64,000 nucleotides of DNA, from positions 980,690-1,044,689 of the forward strand of contig NW_006281099.1 of assembly GCF_000203795.2 (NCBI RefSeq), written 5' to 3'. The stretch is from Batrachochytrium dendrobatidis JAM81. Taxonomy: Eukaryota; Chytridiomycota; Chytridiomycetes; Rhizophydiales. Every line of letters starts with the position of its first letter. Positions within the stretch are counted from its first letter, which is position 1. Shown piece by piece: positions 19,693-32,583 of the stretch. A program made the translations under genes and the position numbers. Below the pieces are notes generated by a model, which was not told where the DNA came from, did no database searches, and saw only the letters and a list, made by a program, of their open reading frames with translations.

Positions 19693-21418
19693 TTATGATG
19701 CGTATTGGCTGCATTTTTCTAGTCTCACCTCGGAATCTATAGGCATCGTGTACTTGTACTTGTTGCTAATAGTAAACCCTGATTGCGTAATACTATCGCA
19801 CTTGAAATTATCCGACTTGAAGTTACTTATTGGTTTAGTAAACCTACATGTATGAAATTTGAATCATTGTGAGTCGAATGTATACAAAGGCATATCATTT
19901 GATATATTGTCAAAAAAGCCAAATATTTGTCATACTGATCGGATGTTTCGGTGGTAAAACGATTGCTAGTAGATTGAATGTTTCCTCCCATAAAAGGTCG
20001 GTTGTTTCGAATACTCCCAGTATCCTGCTTGGAACCAATACTTTCATTGAGTTTTTTCAATGTCATTGCATCCTTTATAGGAGACAATCGGCAATGCACA
20101 TAGCTATTTAATCATTTAAAATAAAAATTCATATAAATAATAGAGTTTCATGATGAATCAAAAATAGACATTATTCGATTATTAGAAATATAATGAATTT
20201 ACTTGGATGTGCTTTGGTCCGTTTCGTGCATCATCATCCACCGTGCTGGATCGGATTTTCTAATGTGGTCCTCGGAATTCTTGCTAATAATGCCTAAAGG
20301 ATTAGTCTTGTAATCTAGAATGCGCGATCCAACTGATCGAGTAAACCCATTTGGATCCATTCGGTACTGTCCCATTTTTTCTGATTTTTGCCGCCACTGG
20401 TCTTGTTTTGTCTGCACATTCTGTATTAAATTCAAAAGTATCAGCAACTTGCTATATAACCATCAAGTAGAAACAAATACACTTACCGCAAATGGAGAAT
20501 CTACCAAATGCCCAAATGCATGCAAATGGCCCACATCTGTTGTGAACGCGCTAGATGATTGAAGTATCCGAGATCGGTCAGCGCTGGGCTGATGTAGCAC
20601 ATGAGCAGATTCAGTAAACTTGCTTTTAGCTTCAGATTGATTTGTCAGATATTGCTGTTGTATTGAATGCATAATCAACAATATCGGTCAAGTTAGATGG
20701 TTGCAAATTAACATGGTCCAAATAATACGATTACAAATATTTTCAATTTCAAACTCTTGCCTGTCCTTGATCAGTGACATTATATTTTGGAAGGCGAGTA
20801 AATCCAGATTCAATTACGTCCTGTGCGATATACAACGGCTTTGACGATTTTTTAGTAGCATTTTGAGGTGAAATATACGACTGACCATGACTTGTCAAAT
20901 GGGCTTCTTTGCTAAATCTTGAGTATTGATTCAAAGCATATTGATATGGGTTAGATACACATTGATTTTTCAACAAGGCCAAATGAATATAGACTAGATG
21001 TCAATCAAAGCACAATGATATATTTAAAGCCATTCCATTAAGCCATAGATCACTAGTATCATATTGCAAACAAGCATCAATTCACCAATTTAGGGAATCT
21101 AGCCAGCGAAAACACGTACTGATATTGAGTCTCATCTATAGCGGGATCGTACTCTACATAGCTAGAGCAATTTTTGGAAAATCCTGTTCCTGGTTTTATA
21201 ATTTGCTTACGACCATGATTTTGAGTTGGTTGTGCTATATCTGTTGGTGAAAATGACGACTGAGCAGCATGTTTTTCGGGAGTTTTCAGATGTAGCGTGA
21301 ATTTGGACTGATAGATTGGTAACCAGTTTACATATGTGGTGGATGACGTTGTCGAATATGGACTTCTAGAATCATGCGATGCTCCCGTTGATATATGAGC
21401 AAAAGTATCGTGACCCAT
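19693..21418 (-). CDS. Probable axonemal protein, SAXO5/PPP1R32-like (about 6-7 exons)
   Basis: Exons I can place: 21418-21120, 20993-20761, 20654-20487, 20420-20203, 20103-19936, 19843-19693 (stop TAA). The product is about 400 residues, rich in Ser/Thr/Asn/Tyr, with a recurring GF(T/S) motif: KPGTGFSKN, IESGFTRL, ITQSGFTISN. The N-terminus (SPYSTTSSTTYVNWLP) resembles the FyaTsYxtaYg start of PPP1R32/SAXO5-type flagellar proteins. That assignment is tentative. Last four exons join in clean phase; the exon 3 junction uses CAG|gcaaga, a likely GC-AG donor (a weaker GT donor 6 nt on is also in frame). Exon 1 to exon 2 is off by one base. A 33-nt mini-exon (20993-20961) followed by a 43-nt intron ending at tcaag before ATTTAGC would restore the frame. 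Confidence 0.5.
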
Positions 21419-21831
21419 TGCTCCCTTTATGCTTTCCTTGGTATATGTTTTATAGAGAACACAGGACAAATTAGATTGCAGAATAAAAAGTTTGAATGTT
21501 TGATGGATGCTGAAATACAACATTCTGAATGCATGTTTGAACAATGTATTCAGAATGTCATGAATACGATATTGATTTGTTCGTATAATGGCTCAAGGAC
21601 GGATTTCATCTCGAGTCATTCAACCATCGATTCAATAGTCAGTAATGACCAGAGCCAATCCAGACAAGCAAACAGCTGATTACTCGCTATTGCTTGACAG
21701 TTCGATCTGAACTCAGCCAACACGAAGGGCTGAATCAGCATGACAACAATTGACATTTTAGATTTGACGAGTCAAACAAGTTGTTCAAAAAACAGCAAAC
21801 TATTCGACGCTAACTCTATTCTACACTCTTT
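21419..21831. other. Intergenic region between divergent genes
   Basis: 413 bp between the probable axonemal gene (-) and ERG1 (+). An open frame continues upstream of the minus-strand start as far as 21544, so a more upstream start is possible. Otherwise nothing recognised. Confidence 0.4.
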
Positions 21832-24184
<2,353 letters not shown>

Positions 24185-24269
24185 TATCTATTTTCACAAT
24201 CTAGTTTAAGCTTAATGGTTGCTGCATTGCTAATGCTTTACAAAAATTTAGACATTAGAGATTGCATCC

Positions 24270-24305
24270 ATTTACAGCTGTTCCATTTACGTGAATACGG
24301 TTTTA
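24270..24305 (+). repeat. Solo family-A terminal repeat
   Basis: ccatttacgtgaatacggtt matches the right terminal repeat of the MITE family but no partner is visible nearby. It lies in the convergent gap between ERG1 and eL31. Confidence 0.45.
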
Positions 24306-24437
24306 TGTTTTTCAAATCATCAAACTGCCAAGAATCTAATGGATAAAGAGATATTCCAATACAGAAAAGACAATCAAGCTTGTTTTACAACCACGAGTGA
24401 CGAAATAAAGATCATTTATTTTTGATAAATCATCCGC

Positions 24438-25169
24438 TTATTCATCGACAGTCTGATTGAGAAGACCTATTTCAAAATACCCAATGAAAAGTCAGTAAAG
24501 CCAGCAGTGACTTGATGATTGAGCATTGCCAAGATCACGCAAACTTACCCTTGAAGTTAACTGTGGGAACGACTGTAACATATGTGTACAGCTTCTCCTT
24601 GGCATTCTCAGAGTCGTTACGCTTGCGGGAAAGACGAACACGGACTCTGTGGGGAACAGACTTGACACCGTTGGCCCAGATGTGCTTGTTCAGAGAGGGA
24701 TCAACACGAACATCAGAAGTACCCATGGCTCTGGTGGCAAATGTCTTGATTGCCTTGATAGCCTTGGGTGCACGCTTCTTGAAGGTACTATTACATATTA
24801 GCAATGCAAGATTGGAGTTAGTACTAGATTGACTCTTCAAATGTAGCTCAAAAACTGGCTGAATTCAAGTCATGGTAATGCCCGAGACTGTATTTTTCAG
24901 CTCTCCTGCTTCACTTTATGCTGATTGAATAGCCATTGTTGCATGATATTCACCAATACAGTTGGTCTTGATCATAGCAAGATACTTACGCTCCAAAAAC
25001 AAGCTTGTGGAGGTGGATAGTGTACTCGCGAGTCACAACCTATATAGTTATAAAGGGAATGAGTGGTGAGCAAGATGGTGCATGGCCAAGTGATCTCTAC
25101 ATGAAGAATGTTGGCAATCGCTACCTCATTGAGTGCGCTCTTTTTAGTGGTCTTTTGAGCCTTTTCCAT
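24438..25169 (-). CDS. RPL31: 60S ribosomal protein eL31 (4 exons)
   Basis: Exons 25169-25125, 25039-24990, 24787-24549 and 24466-24438 give 120 residues, the normal family length. The sequence reads [22 protein letters not shown], then [21 protein letters not shown] and [19 protein letters not shown], the core of eL31, which lines the peptide exit tunnel of the large subunit. The 3' exon is only 29 nt. A probable 5'-UTR intron (donor acg|gtatgt near 25268, acceptor ttctag near 25179) precedes the ATG. Divergent from the P2 gene across about 400 bp. Confidence 0.95.
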
Positions 25170-25575
25170 TTGAAATAACTAGAATTGAATAGATGCCGAG
25201 TGTTAGCTGACATGCCTGTGGATGGATGGATAGTAATGGCATGCATGGATGGCATACAGGAGACATACCGTAAGCGTTGTGGTGCAAGACGAACTTGGGC
25301 TCGACTAAGTTTGAACTTTCAAACCCATATATGCACGTGATTTTATTTTATCACGTGATATGTTGGTTAAACAAGTCGCTGCTTACTGGTTTCCCTTTCT
25401 CCCAAGTCAACTTGCTGCTTTTTGCTTAAACCTTGCATTTGACCACGTTCTCGGGTGAGCATTGTTGTTCATCTATTGCATCCATCCATCTGCATGGTGA
25501 TGCAGTCTTTAATACGGACATGCATTTATTCGACTGATTCATTGTTGCTAACATTTATTCGACAGAAATTCAAAA
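25170..25575. promoter_or_regulatory. Shared promoter of eL31 and P2 with mirrored 5'-UTR introns
   Basis: Each ribosomal gene appears to have an intron just before its ATG: eL31 about 25268-25178 on minus, and P2 about 25456-25565 on plus (ctcg|gtgagc to cgacag|aaattcaaaATG). The core between them, about 25275-25445, contains tttatcacgtgata and repeated tcacgtga-like palindromes near 25337-25360, plausible CACGTG-type factor sites. Confidence 0.55.
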
Positions 25576-25971
25576 ATGAAGGTCCTTGCAGCATATCTCC
25601 TCGCATCTCTCGCCGAATCTGGTGAGCCCAACAAGAAACAGATCACCAGCATTCTATCTTCTGTCGGTATTGAATCTGATGCCGATCGTGTTGACACTCT
25701 TATCAAGGAGCTGTCTGGTAAGACCATTGCCGAAGTAGTTGCTGAAGGTGCTACCAAGCTTGCCTCCATGCCTGCTGGTGGTGCTTCGGCCTGTGCTGCT
25801 CCTGCCGCTGCTGGTGGTGCCGCTTCATCTGCTGCTGCAGCTGTTGAGGAGAAGGAAGAAGCCAAAGAAGAATCTGATGATGTATGTAATTTTTGATGGC
25901 ATATATCTTGATCTGGATTGCAGATACTCATTTTTATGATTTAGGACATGGGCTTCGGTCTCTTTGACTAA
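25576..25971 (+). CDS. RPLP2: 60S acidic ribosomal protein P2 (2 exons)
   Basis: Exons 25576-25881 and 25945-25971 give 110 residues. The N-terminal helical dimerisation domain (MKVLAAYLLASLAESG, ITSILSSVGIESDADR) is followed by an Ala/Gly hinge, a Glu/Lys-rich stretch and the universal stalk C-terminus EESDDDMGFGLFD, split by the intron between two Asp codons. P2 pairs with P1 on P0 to recruit elongation factors. Without the splice the protein would lack the MGFGLFD tail. Confidence 0.96.
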
Positions 25972-26372
25972 GTGTTGCGTATCCCTGAAATATCTTTCAA
26001 TATATTCATTGGTACTATAAACTAGCAATTTGTTTTAATCTTTTGTATTGATGCCATATTTTTAATAAGCTCGGATTAATTTCTTGGTAGCAGCTTTTTA
26101 TTGTTGCCAAGACCAGACACTGAGCAAAAGGAACGTTTAGACGAGTCCAGCACTTGACTCGTTAGAAATACTAGAATGCATCTCACATGGCTTTTGCCTG
26201 TGAATTGCATGTCTTGAAGTACGAGTGATTTTTACATTACAGTTGTATTCATCGTTGCCAAGTGTGCTGACTACAACTGCACCACTTGATTGTTCAAATA
26301 AATCCAGTTTCAGCATTTTCAATTGATTGTTGGTTGGGTAAATTGACACTACAGTCATCTAGTACAAGAATT
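25972..26372. other. Convergent 3' intergenic region
   Basis: 401 bp between P2 (+) and the Pam18-like gene (-). AT-rich untranslated sequence; no gene or repeat recognised. Confidence 0.4.
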
Positions 26373-26708
26373 TTATTTTCCTTTTTCAAGCAATTCTTTT
26401 GCCTCGTTGATTTTTGAGGCCAGGTATGGGCTGCCATTACGATCAGGATGATTTGATAGCATAATGGATCGGTGAGCCTGCTTTAGTTTGTCTTTTAATG
26501 GAGACTCTTTGACGCCCAGTAATAGTGCAGCTTCTCTGCGGGACATTTTGGGTTCGAATCCACCTCGTAAAAAAGGTTTTCCTGTTGCACTATGAATTGC
26601 ATCACCTGCTAATGATGTGCCAGAGGTTGCCTTGAAAGCCCGGATAGCAGCCCGACCTACCAGTGCTGCTGCAGCAATTCCTGCACCTACAAGAACTGCC
26701 GTTGCCAT
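26373..26708 (-). CDS. PAM18: Mitochondrial import motor J protein, Pam18/Tim14 (DNAJC19) type
   Basis: Intronless, 111 residues. It starts with a hydrophobic segment (residues 3-24, AVLVGAGIAAAALVGRAAIRA), a membrane anchor in the inner mitochondrial membrane. This is followed by a linker and a compact J domain from about residue 55 (MSRREAALLLGV, then the HPD tripeptide in MLSNHPDRNGSPYLASKINEA). It stimulates mitochondrial Hsp70 in the PAM motor. It matches the short animal DNAJC19 length rather than the longer yeast protein. The HPD loop is intact. Confidence 0.93.
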   Translation of the reverse strand: MATAVLVGAGIAAAALVGRAAIRAFKATSGTSLAGDAIHSATGKPFLRGGFEPKMSRREAALLLGVKESPLKDKLKQAHRSIMLSNHPDRNGSPYLASKINEAKELLEKGK

Positions 26709-27610
26709 ATTATATGCTAATGTGCTGTGGAGTAGTAAGCAAAGTAAAATTATAGTTGAAGTTTTGGAAATTGGTTATTCGGGCTAATGTTTCAGGCATT
26801 TGCCATTCCTGTCGACACAACACACCAATCTCAGACTTGCTATATTGTGTCCTCTAACCTTTACATGACAATATTTCTCCTGATGATTGACATGTAAACA
26901 GCAGTTGCATTCTTGAGATATGCAATCCTTGTCGTCTCACTAGAACGTACCTGAATGTCAGGATACAACAAACATGGGCTGTCGAGTTTGATTAACAAAG
27001 CGGTCAAACCACATTCGGCGATTTAAATTGTACGGTCATACTAAATGAGCAGAAAGCAATAGCTGTTCAAGACTAACTTGATCGTGTGTACCATACGATG
27101 GACGGCTGTGTTACCAAAAGCTGTCAATATCCAATAAGCACAACGAATCCTAACTTTTGCTTATTTCAAAGCAAAATAGGGACAATCACTGCAGAATAAT
27201 ACAGATATTCGACTTTTCATGAATAGGGATGTGAATCACCCTAAACTTGAACATCAGGGTTGACTGTATTTTAACCCTAACGTTGCAGTGAAATTTAGGG
27301 CTAGGTAAAAGCTAAAAACCTGACCCTACTTGATCACAACACCGTGATTAAGCGAACTGATCAATAATCCAAGAAAAAGTGTTGTGTAAATGTGGATTTA
27401 AACCTTAGGGCGACTGATGGCCGCAATCAAGCCAATGAGTAACACAAACCCTGCTATATAAATATAGTATTATCTCCATCCACCACTGACTGTTACGTAG
27501 TTCTAATCCGAACCAATACATCTAAATATTTTGCAGCTAACTGCACCATAAGATCCCATTATTCAATAAGCTTTCAGCCATCTCAATTTTATCATCAATA
27601 ACCTGACACT
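26709..27610. other. Intergenic region with a transposon relic
   Basis: About 27135-27235 resembles the 3' end of the family-A transposon (gcttatttcaaagcaaaata, then cttttcatgaatagggatgt). The rest includes a taaccctaa-like segment near 27270-27325 and the promoter of the following secreted gene, with TATATAAA at about 27455-27462. Confidence 0.45.
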
Positions 27611-29293
27611 ATGCAATTATTGGTATTCTCATTTGCCGCACTTCTTGCAACCTCCCATGTAGTTGCGACACAGAGTCAGCAGTCGCAAGACTGCTCCGAT
27701 TCAACCTCAACTAGTGCTGCGTGCGAGTCCAGTCGTTCTTTGAGCAATCTTCGACTAGAAATTGAAGCTCAAGGAAAGATTCGATCTTTAATTGAAGACC
27801 ATGATGAAGAACTTGGCCAAATTAGATATTACTTTATGGAAAAGCAGCATACGCTTAACGAGGCTGACGAGAGGTACAGACATACTATGGTCGATGCCAA
27901 AAACTCAAACTTACCACCTTACATGAAGCTTCGGGCAAATCAGAGGTTCGAGGCTGCGACAGTTGCCTGTAGGAAAGCAAAACACGATTATGAAAATGCC
28001 AGGAAAAGTCTTATGCATGCACAAGACTACAAGAGTCTCTTGAAACGGCTTCAAACTCGGCCTGGAGCCAACTATAAACAATTCACCACCTATTTGCATA
28101 ATATCTGGAGTGATATGAGAAACGCCAAACACGAATATATGCAAGCAAAGGAAGACATGGAGAGAGATCGAAGGGACGCGGTACACTATCATGGTTCAAA
28201 AATACACTTGTACAAAGCGTATCGGTCATCCCTTGGAATCTTTCAAGAAAAGAAACAGCGCTTTGCCAACCTTAAAGCAAAGTTTGAAGACTTTGCAATC
28301 AGGAATCGTGGGCAATACGAGCATTTTGTCTTTAGTAGACTTCAGAAAAAGTCGGAGGATAACCCTGAATTTCCAGATTCTAGCTCCAAGTGCGTCGGAG
28401 TCTGGATTTCTGGTTTTAGACCCAGGCTTACTGAACAGAGTTTCACCTCCACCAAAGATGATTCTCAAGATGCCGATCCTATTTCTGAGCCTGTCGAACA
28501 GAGTTCTATTCCTGCTGAAGATGATTCCCAAGATGCTGATTCTGAGCCTGAGTCTGTCGACCAGAGTCATAAAAAGCCTGTGATCTACAAAACCACTACT
28601 ACCACCACCACCGCTGGAGATCATACCAAAGGTGTTGATCCTATGTCTGAGCCTGTCGAACAGAGTTCTATTCCTGCTGAAGATGATTCCCAAGATGCTG
28701 ATTCTGAGCCTGAGTCTGTCGACCAGAGTCATAAAAAGCCTGTGATCTACAAAACCACTACTACCACCACCACCGCTGGAGATCATACCAAAGGTGTTGA
28801 TCCTATGTCTGAGCCTGTTGAGCAGAGTCCTATTCCTGTTGAAGATGATATTCAAGATACTGAGCCTGTCTCTGAAGATGATCTTGAAGATGCTAATTCT
28901 GAACCTATCGAACAGAGTCCTATTCCTGCTGATGATATTCAAGATGCTGATTCTGACTCTGTCTCTGAAGATGATCTTGAAGATGCTAATTCTAAGCCTA
29001 TCGAACAGAGTCCTGCTCCTGCTGATGATATTCAAGATGCTGATCCCAAGCCCAGCCCTGCTGAACAGAGTCCTATTCCTGCTGATGATATTCAAGATGC
29101 TGATCCCAAGCCCGAGCCTGTTAAACAGGGTCGTAGAAGGCCTGTGATTGTCATGATTAGTACTACTACTACTACCAACACTGGAAGTTATATCAAAGAT
29201 GCTGATGCCAAGCGCAAGTTTGTCGAACAGAGCTCTACCGCCACTAAAGGCGATCTCCAAGGTGCTGATTCCAAGCCCGAACCTGCGTCATGA
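27611..29293 (+). CDS. Secreted helical protein with acidic and poly-Thr repeats
   Basis: 560 residues in one frame. Residues 1-19 are a signal peptide (MQLLVFSFAALLATSHVVA). Residues about 45-265 are charged, helix-forming and coiled-coil-like (QRFEAATVACRKAKHDYENA; AKHEYMQAKEDMERDRRDA). From about residue 275 the chain is repetitive: acidic EPVEQS-IPAEDD-QDAD units. A 54-residue (162-bp) unit is duplicated at 28491-28652 and 28653-28814 and contains KTTTTTTTAG, a likely O-glycosylated patch; a third, shorter Thr run is near residue 519. No known family. The layout (signal peptide, helical body, acidic low-complexity tail) parallels the 1686-residue protein in style but not in sequence. Sequence past the stop (about 29355-29415) still resembles the repeat, so the array was once longer. 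Confidence 0.8.
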   Translation: MQLLVFSFAALLATSHVVATQSQQSQDCSDSTSTSAACESSRSLSNLRLEIEAQGKIRSLIEDHDEELGQIRYYFMEKQHTLNEADERYRHTMVDAKNSNLPPYMKLRANQRFEAATVACRKAKHDYENARKSLMHAQDYKSLLKRLQTRPGANYKQFTTYLHNIWSDMRNAKHEYMQAKEDMERDRRDAVHYHGSKIHLYKAYRSSLGIFQEKKQRFANLKAKFEDFAIRNRGQYEHFVFSRLQKKSEDNPEFPDSSSKCVGVWISGFRPRLTEQSFTSTKDDSQDADPISEPVEQSSIPAEDDSQDADSEPESVDQSHKKPVIYKTTTTTTTAGDHTKGVDPMSEPVEQSSIPAEDDSQDADSEPESVDQSHKKPVIYKTTTTTTTAGDHTKGVDPMSEPVEQSPIPVEDDIQDTEPVSEDDLEDANSEPIEQSPIPADDIQDADSDSVSEDDLEDANSKPIEQSPAPADDIQDADPKPSPAEQSPIPADDIQDADPKPEPVKQGRRRPVIVMISTTTTTNTGSYIKDADAKRKFVEQSSTATKGDLQGADSKPEPAS

Positions 29294-30177
29294 TTACTAC
29301 CAGATGAGGTTTTTCGAGCTAGGTTAAATTTGAATATCCTAAAATTTTAAAAGGTGATTCCAAAGATACTGTGTCACAAGGTTATAGAGCCTGCCTCTAA
29401 TCCTGCTGAACGTAGTGTATACAGAATTAGTCTAGTCTTGGTGATGTTTTACATGCAGAATCGAATAAACCTTTTTCAGTGTAATTGATAAATGAGCCTT
29501 TGAAAATAAGAGTTTTTTGGTTTGTAAAGCTGCATAATTGGTTTAGATTAGCGTAGACTATAAATGCAGCGCCAGAGATCGTGTTAGAACCAGATCAGAT
29601 GAGCGATTTATATTTAACCGAATAGACTAGCAGATGTGTCAACAAGTCGGATTGTCGCCGTGATACAGCAACGAGCGATCCATGATCCTGCTATTCGAAT
29701 CAACAATCTGCCAGTATTTACAAAAGGACACCAAGAATGGCAATTGCTGACAATTTCTCATTTATCCTTTCATTCTCATACCCTCTGTCCAATTGAAATG
29801 GCTGAATTGACAGGATGCAGCAAGCATTAGCTGTGCCTACACTATTCAATTCAGCCATTTCATTGTACTGGGAAAAATAGGAGCACGTATTTAATGACCA
29901 AGAGTCTATCTCTGTATCTGAATTGTCAATCTATTGTACTCGAATTACAATCATGAGAGTTGATTCATACTCCTGATACCCATGTTGAATGTTTGATCAA
30001 AATAGATTGCTTTAAGCACATGTAGCAGTATACAAGCAAGATTTGGAAATGGTAGGATTGATGGGCAGTGCAGTAATTGATTGGATGACAAAGCCAAAAA
30101 CTATTCTGGCCGTTGAATCCAACTTTTGTTTTCGCATCAACGATTTCTTCCATTTCATCCAACTATTCTATCTGATC
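29294..30177. repeat. Gene-free region with dispersed repeat family B, copy 2
   Basis: 29355-29415 is decayed repeat from the preceding gene. 29505-29830 resembles 61255-61545 (aattggtttagattagcgta; aagtcggattgtcgccgtga; aaaaggacaccaagaatgg). The remainder up to 30177 is the adenosine kinase promoter. Confidence 0.45.
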
Positions 30178-31379
30178 ATGACCTCTGAATTCATCCTCCT
30201 CGGCATTGAGAACCCTTTGCTTGATATCTCTGCGGTTGTCAAGCCTGAGCTGCTGAAAAAGTACAATTTGAAGCCTAATGATGCCATCCTTGCTGCTGAT
30301 GAGCACAAACCGCTATACGCCGAGATGATCAAAGATTACCCTGTGCAATATATTGCTGGAGGTGCTGCTCAAAACACTCTCCGTGGTGCTCAATGGCTAC
30401 TGCCTGAGAAATCTACCGTCTACTTTGGCTCCGTTGGAAAAGACCACGAAGCCGAAGTGCTTGCCAAGATGGCTGCCAAGGACGGTCTACGCACAGAATA
30501 CCATATATCTGACCTTCCCACTGGAAAATGCGCTGTCCTGATCACTGGCATTCAACGCACTCTGGTCACTGATCTTCTTGCTGCCAATGACTACAAGATC
30601 GCCCATCTTGAGAAGCCAGAGGCCTGGTCACTGGTTGAGGCTGCCAAATTTTTCTACATTGGTGGTTACTTCCTCACCGTATCTCCTCCCGCTGCGATGA
30701 AGATTGCTAATCATGCTATTGCTACCAACAAGGTGCTAGCTCTTAACTTGTCTGCTCCATTTATTCCTCAGTTTTTCACTCAGCCCCTTGATGATTTGAT
30801 CAAGTGCGCTGATGTTGTTTTTGGTAAGAATTGGATCTACAAAAGATAAATGATAATGATGAATGCATTGTATTTTTTGGCATATTGACAGTGATATACT
30901 CGGTTGTCAGAATCCGATCAGCCCATTGCACGAAAACTTGTATTCCAATGATTGGTTTAAATCTGACTCTATGCAATCATGTTCCTTTATTAGGTAACGA
31001 GGCTGAAGCAGAGGCTCTTTCTACTGCCTACAATTTTGGTACCACCGATCTGGCTGAAATCGCACTCAAAGTCGCAGCCCTTCCCAAGACAAATACTTCA
31101 CGTCCTCGTCTTGTAGTATTTACTCATGGTGCCAAACCCACCGTTTCCGCCCACAACGGTGCTATCAAGACCTACCCCATCATTCCTATTGATGTCAAGG
31201 ATATCGTCGACACCAACGGTGCCGGAGATGCTTTCTGCGGTGGATTCCTTTCCCAGTTTGTTCAAGGACGTTCTGTTGATGAAGCTGTTGCCGCTGGTCA
31301 CTATGTTGCTAATGTGGTTATCCAGCGTTCCGGCCCAACTTACCCATCCCATGCCCATACTTTTAAATTTTCTGCTTAA
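30178..31379 (+). CDS. ADO1: Adenosine kinase (2 exons)
   Basis: Exons 30178-30823 and 30994-31379 give 343 residues, standard for the family. It phosphorylates adenosine to AMP with ATP, clearing the adenosine made by the methyl cycle. The sequence shows the PfkB fold: GIENPLLDISAVV at the N-terminus, YIAGGAAQNTLRGAQWLL (substrate lid and Gly-Gly switch), TGKCAVLITG, LALNLSAPFIPQFF, and the C-terminal signature DTNGAGDAFCGGFL with the catalytic Asp. I chose ATG 30178 (MTSEFILLG) over an in-frame Met at 30043 because only the former matches the family start. Convergent with the UBA protein gene. Confidence 0.95.
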
Positions 31380-31558
31380 TTATTCAACTCACGTTTTAGC
31401 GAATTGGTTTGCATGCACTCTTCAAGGATCCGAGTTTTTTGAAAGGAATCCATGTCGAGAGCAAGATCTGGCTGCTTACCTATTCAGTACAAATAAATGA
31501 TGTATACGCAATTCTTTATATATTTCTTCCAAAAACAGGTGCATTTTCTGACGGCACT

Positions 31559-32467
31559 CTAAATACGATTGTCATCGGAAAATGGATCAAACTCTGATAA
31601 AACAGCCTTTTGGTCCTGCGAATAGCGCCGCGAGCTAGAAATGAGAGTCGGTTTGTTGGTGTCCGCGAATGCATGTGGGCGACTTTGAGAAGGATTTGCA
31701 TGGAGTGCAGGCAGTTGATGATGGGTCTGATCGGATGAAGCAGCGAATGGATTATGTGCACTCGAACTTGCTGATACAGCTGGAGGTAGACCAGAAGTAT
31801 ACGAAAATCGATCGGTAGAAGATACACCCTTGAAGGCAGAGTATGGATCAATGCGTTGATCAGGAGTGGCGGCTGCACCATTCCTCCCATTTCCATCACC
31901 CATCCTTTCCGATGGAGTAAACGACATTCCCGAGTTCGATGGGTTGCGAGGCGGTAGATATGGGGGTTGAGAAGATAAACGAGTAGGTTGACCATATGCT
32001 TGATCAATAGGAGTTCCAGAAAACCCAGACTGTAGCGTATCGGCATTCTCAATCAATACATTGGCAGCAGCTTCTACATTCCATTTGGATTTATCCAACG
32101 CATGGCGAATCTTGCCTTCATCTGTAAATCCAAGACCAGCAAGCTGCAGCACAGCTTGTTGCTGGTCCAGTTCCAGTACTGGGAATATAAAGGAGGGACC
32201 AGAAGAAACGCTTTCATTATTATGAACAGCAGAATTCGGGAGATGGTGTTGGCGGATTTGTCCAGGCAAGTTACGATATGTATCAGCTAATGGACGATTG
32301 TCTGCACTTGTAGTGTCAGCATAAACTTCACCATTTGTGATGAGCTCAATGGCGTCGTTGATGCGGCCATGAGCCATGTGTAAGGCCTGCTGATTGACTT
32401 TAGAGTCAGAAAATCCCATGGACTTGAGCACTCGCAGCTGCCCAGCAAAGTCTTCATTTTCTGCCAT
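31559..32467 (-). CDS. Two-UBA-domain protein with NPF/DPF motifs
   Basis: 302 residues from the ATG at 32467; an in-frame ATG at 32521 would add 18 residues but leaves only 62 bp to the divergent neighbour. UBA domain 1 is about residues 6-48 (VLKSMGFSDSKVNQQALHMA) and UBA domain 2 about 98-143 (LAGLGFTDEGKIRHALDKSK), both with the MGF/LGF loop that binds ubiquitin. The rest is Ser/Pro/Asn-rich and disordered. It carries an NPF (HNPFAASS) and a DPF near the C-terminus (EFDPFSDD), short motifs that bind EH domains and AP2 in endocytosis. An endocytic or ubiquitin adaptor role is inference. Confidence 0.8.
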   Translation of the reverse strand: MAENEDFAGQLRVLKSMGFSDSKVNQQALHMAHGRINDAIELITNGEVYADTTSADNRPLADTYRNLPGQIRQHHLPNSAVHNNESVSSGPSFIFPVLELDQQQAVLQLAGLGFTDEGKIRHALDKSKWNVEAAANVLIENADTLQSGFSGTPIDQAYGQPTRLSSQPPYLPPRNPSNSGMSFTPSERMGDGNGRNGAAATPDQRIDPYSAFKGVSSTDRFSYTSGLPPAVSASSSAHNPFAASSDQTHHQLPALHANPSQSRPHAFADTNKPTLISSSRRYSQDQKAVLSEFDPFSDDNRI

Positions 32468-32583
32468 GGTCTGTTCAACCTTGACTATTTCATGATAAAC
32501 TTTGGTTCTGTGAAATTGCATTCAGCAGATCCACGTGACACAAATTGTAAATGCGAATTGTTATTGCTATTGCAGTTTGAACA
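32468..32583. promoter_or_regulatory. Short divergent promoter, UBA protein / SelH-like gene
   Basis: Only 116 bp separate the two start codons, so the genes probably share regulatory sequence. It contains a CACGTG hexamer (gatccacgtgacac, about 32531-32536). Confidence 0.5.

Noticed and set aside
28226..29260. 344-residue minus-strand frame
   Set aside because: Antisense shadow of the acidic repeats of the secreted protein at 27611-29293; the Ile/Ser/Arg repeats follow from the sense codons.
30043..30177. N-terminal extension of adenosine kinase from the upstream ATG
   Set aside because: The 45 extra residues do not resemble a targeting signal or the family N-terminus; MTSEFILLGIENPLLD at 30178 is the standard start.
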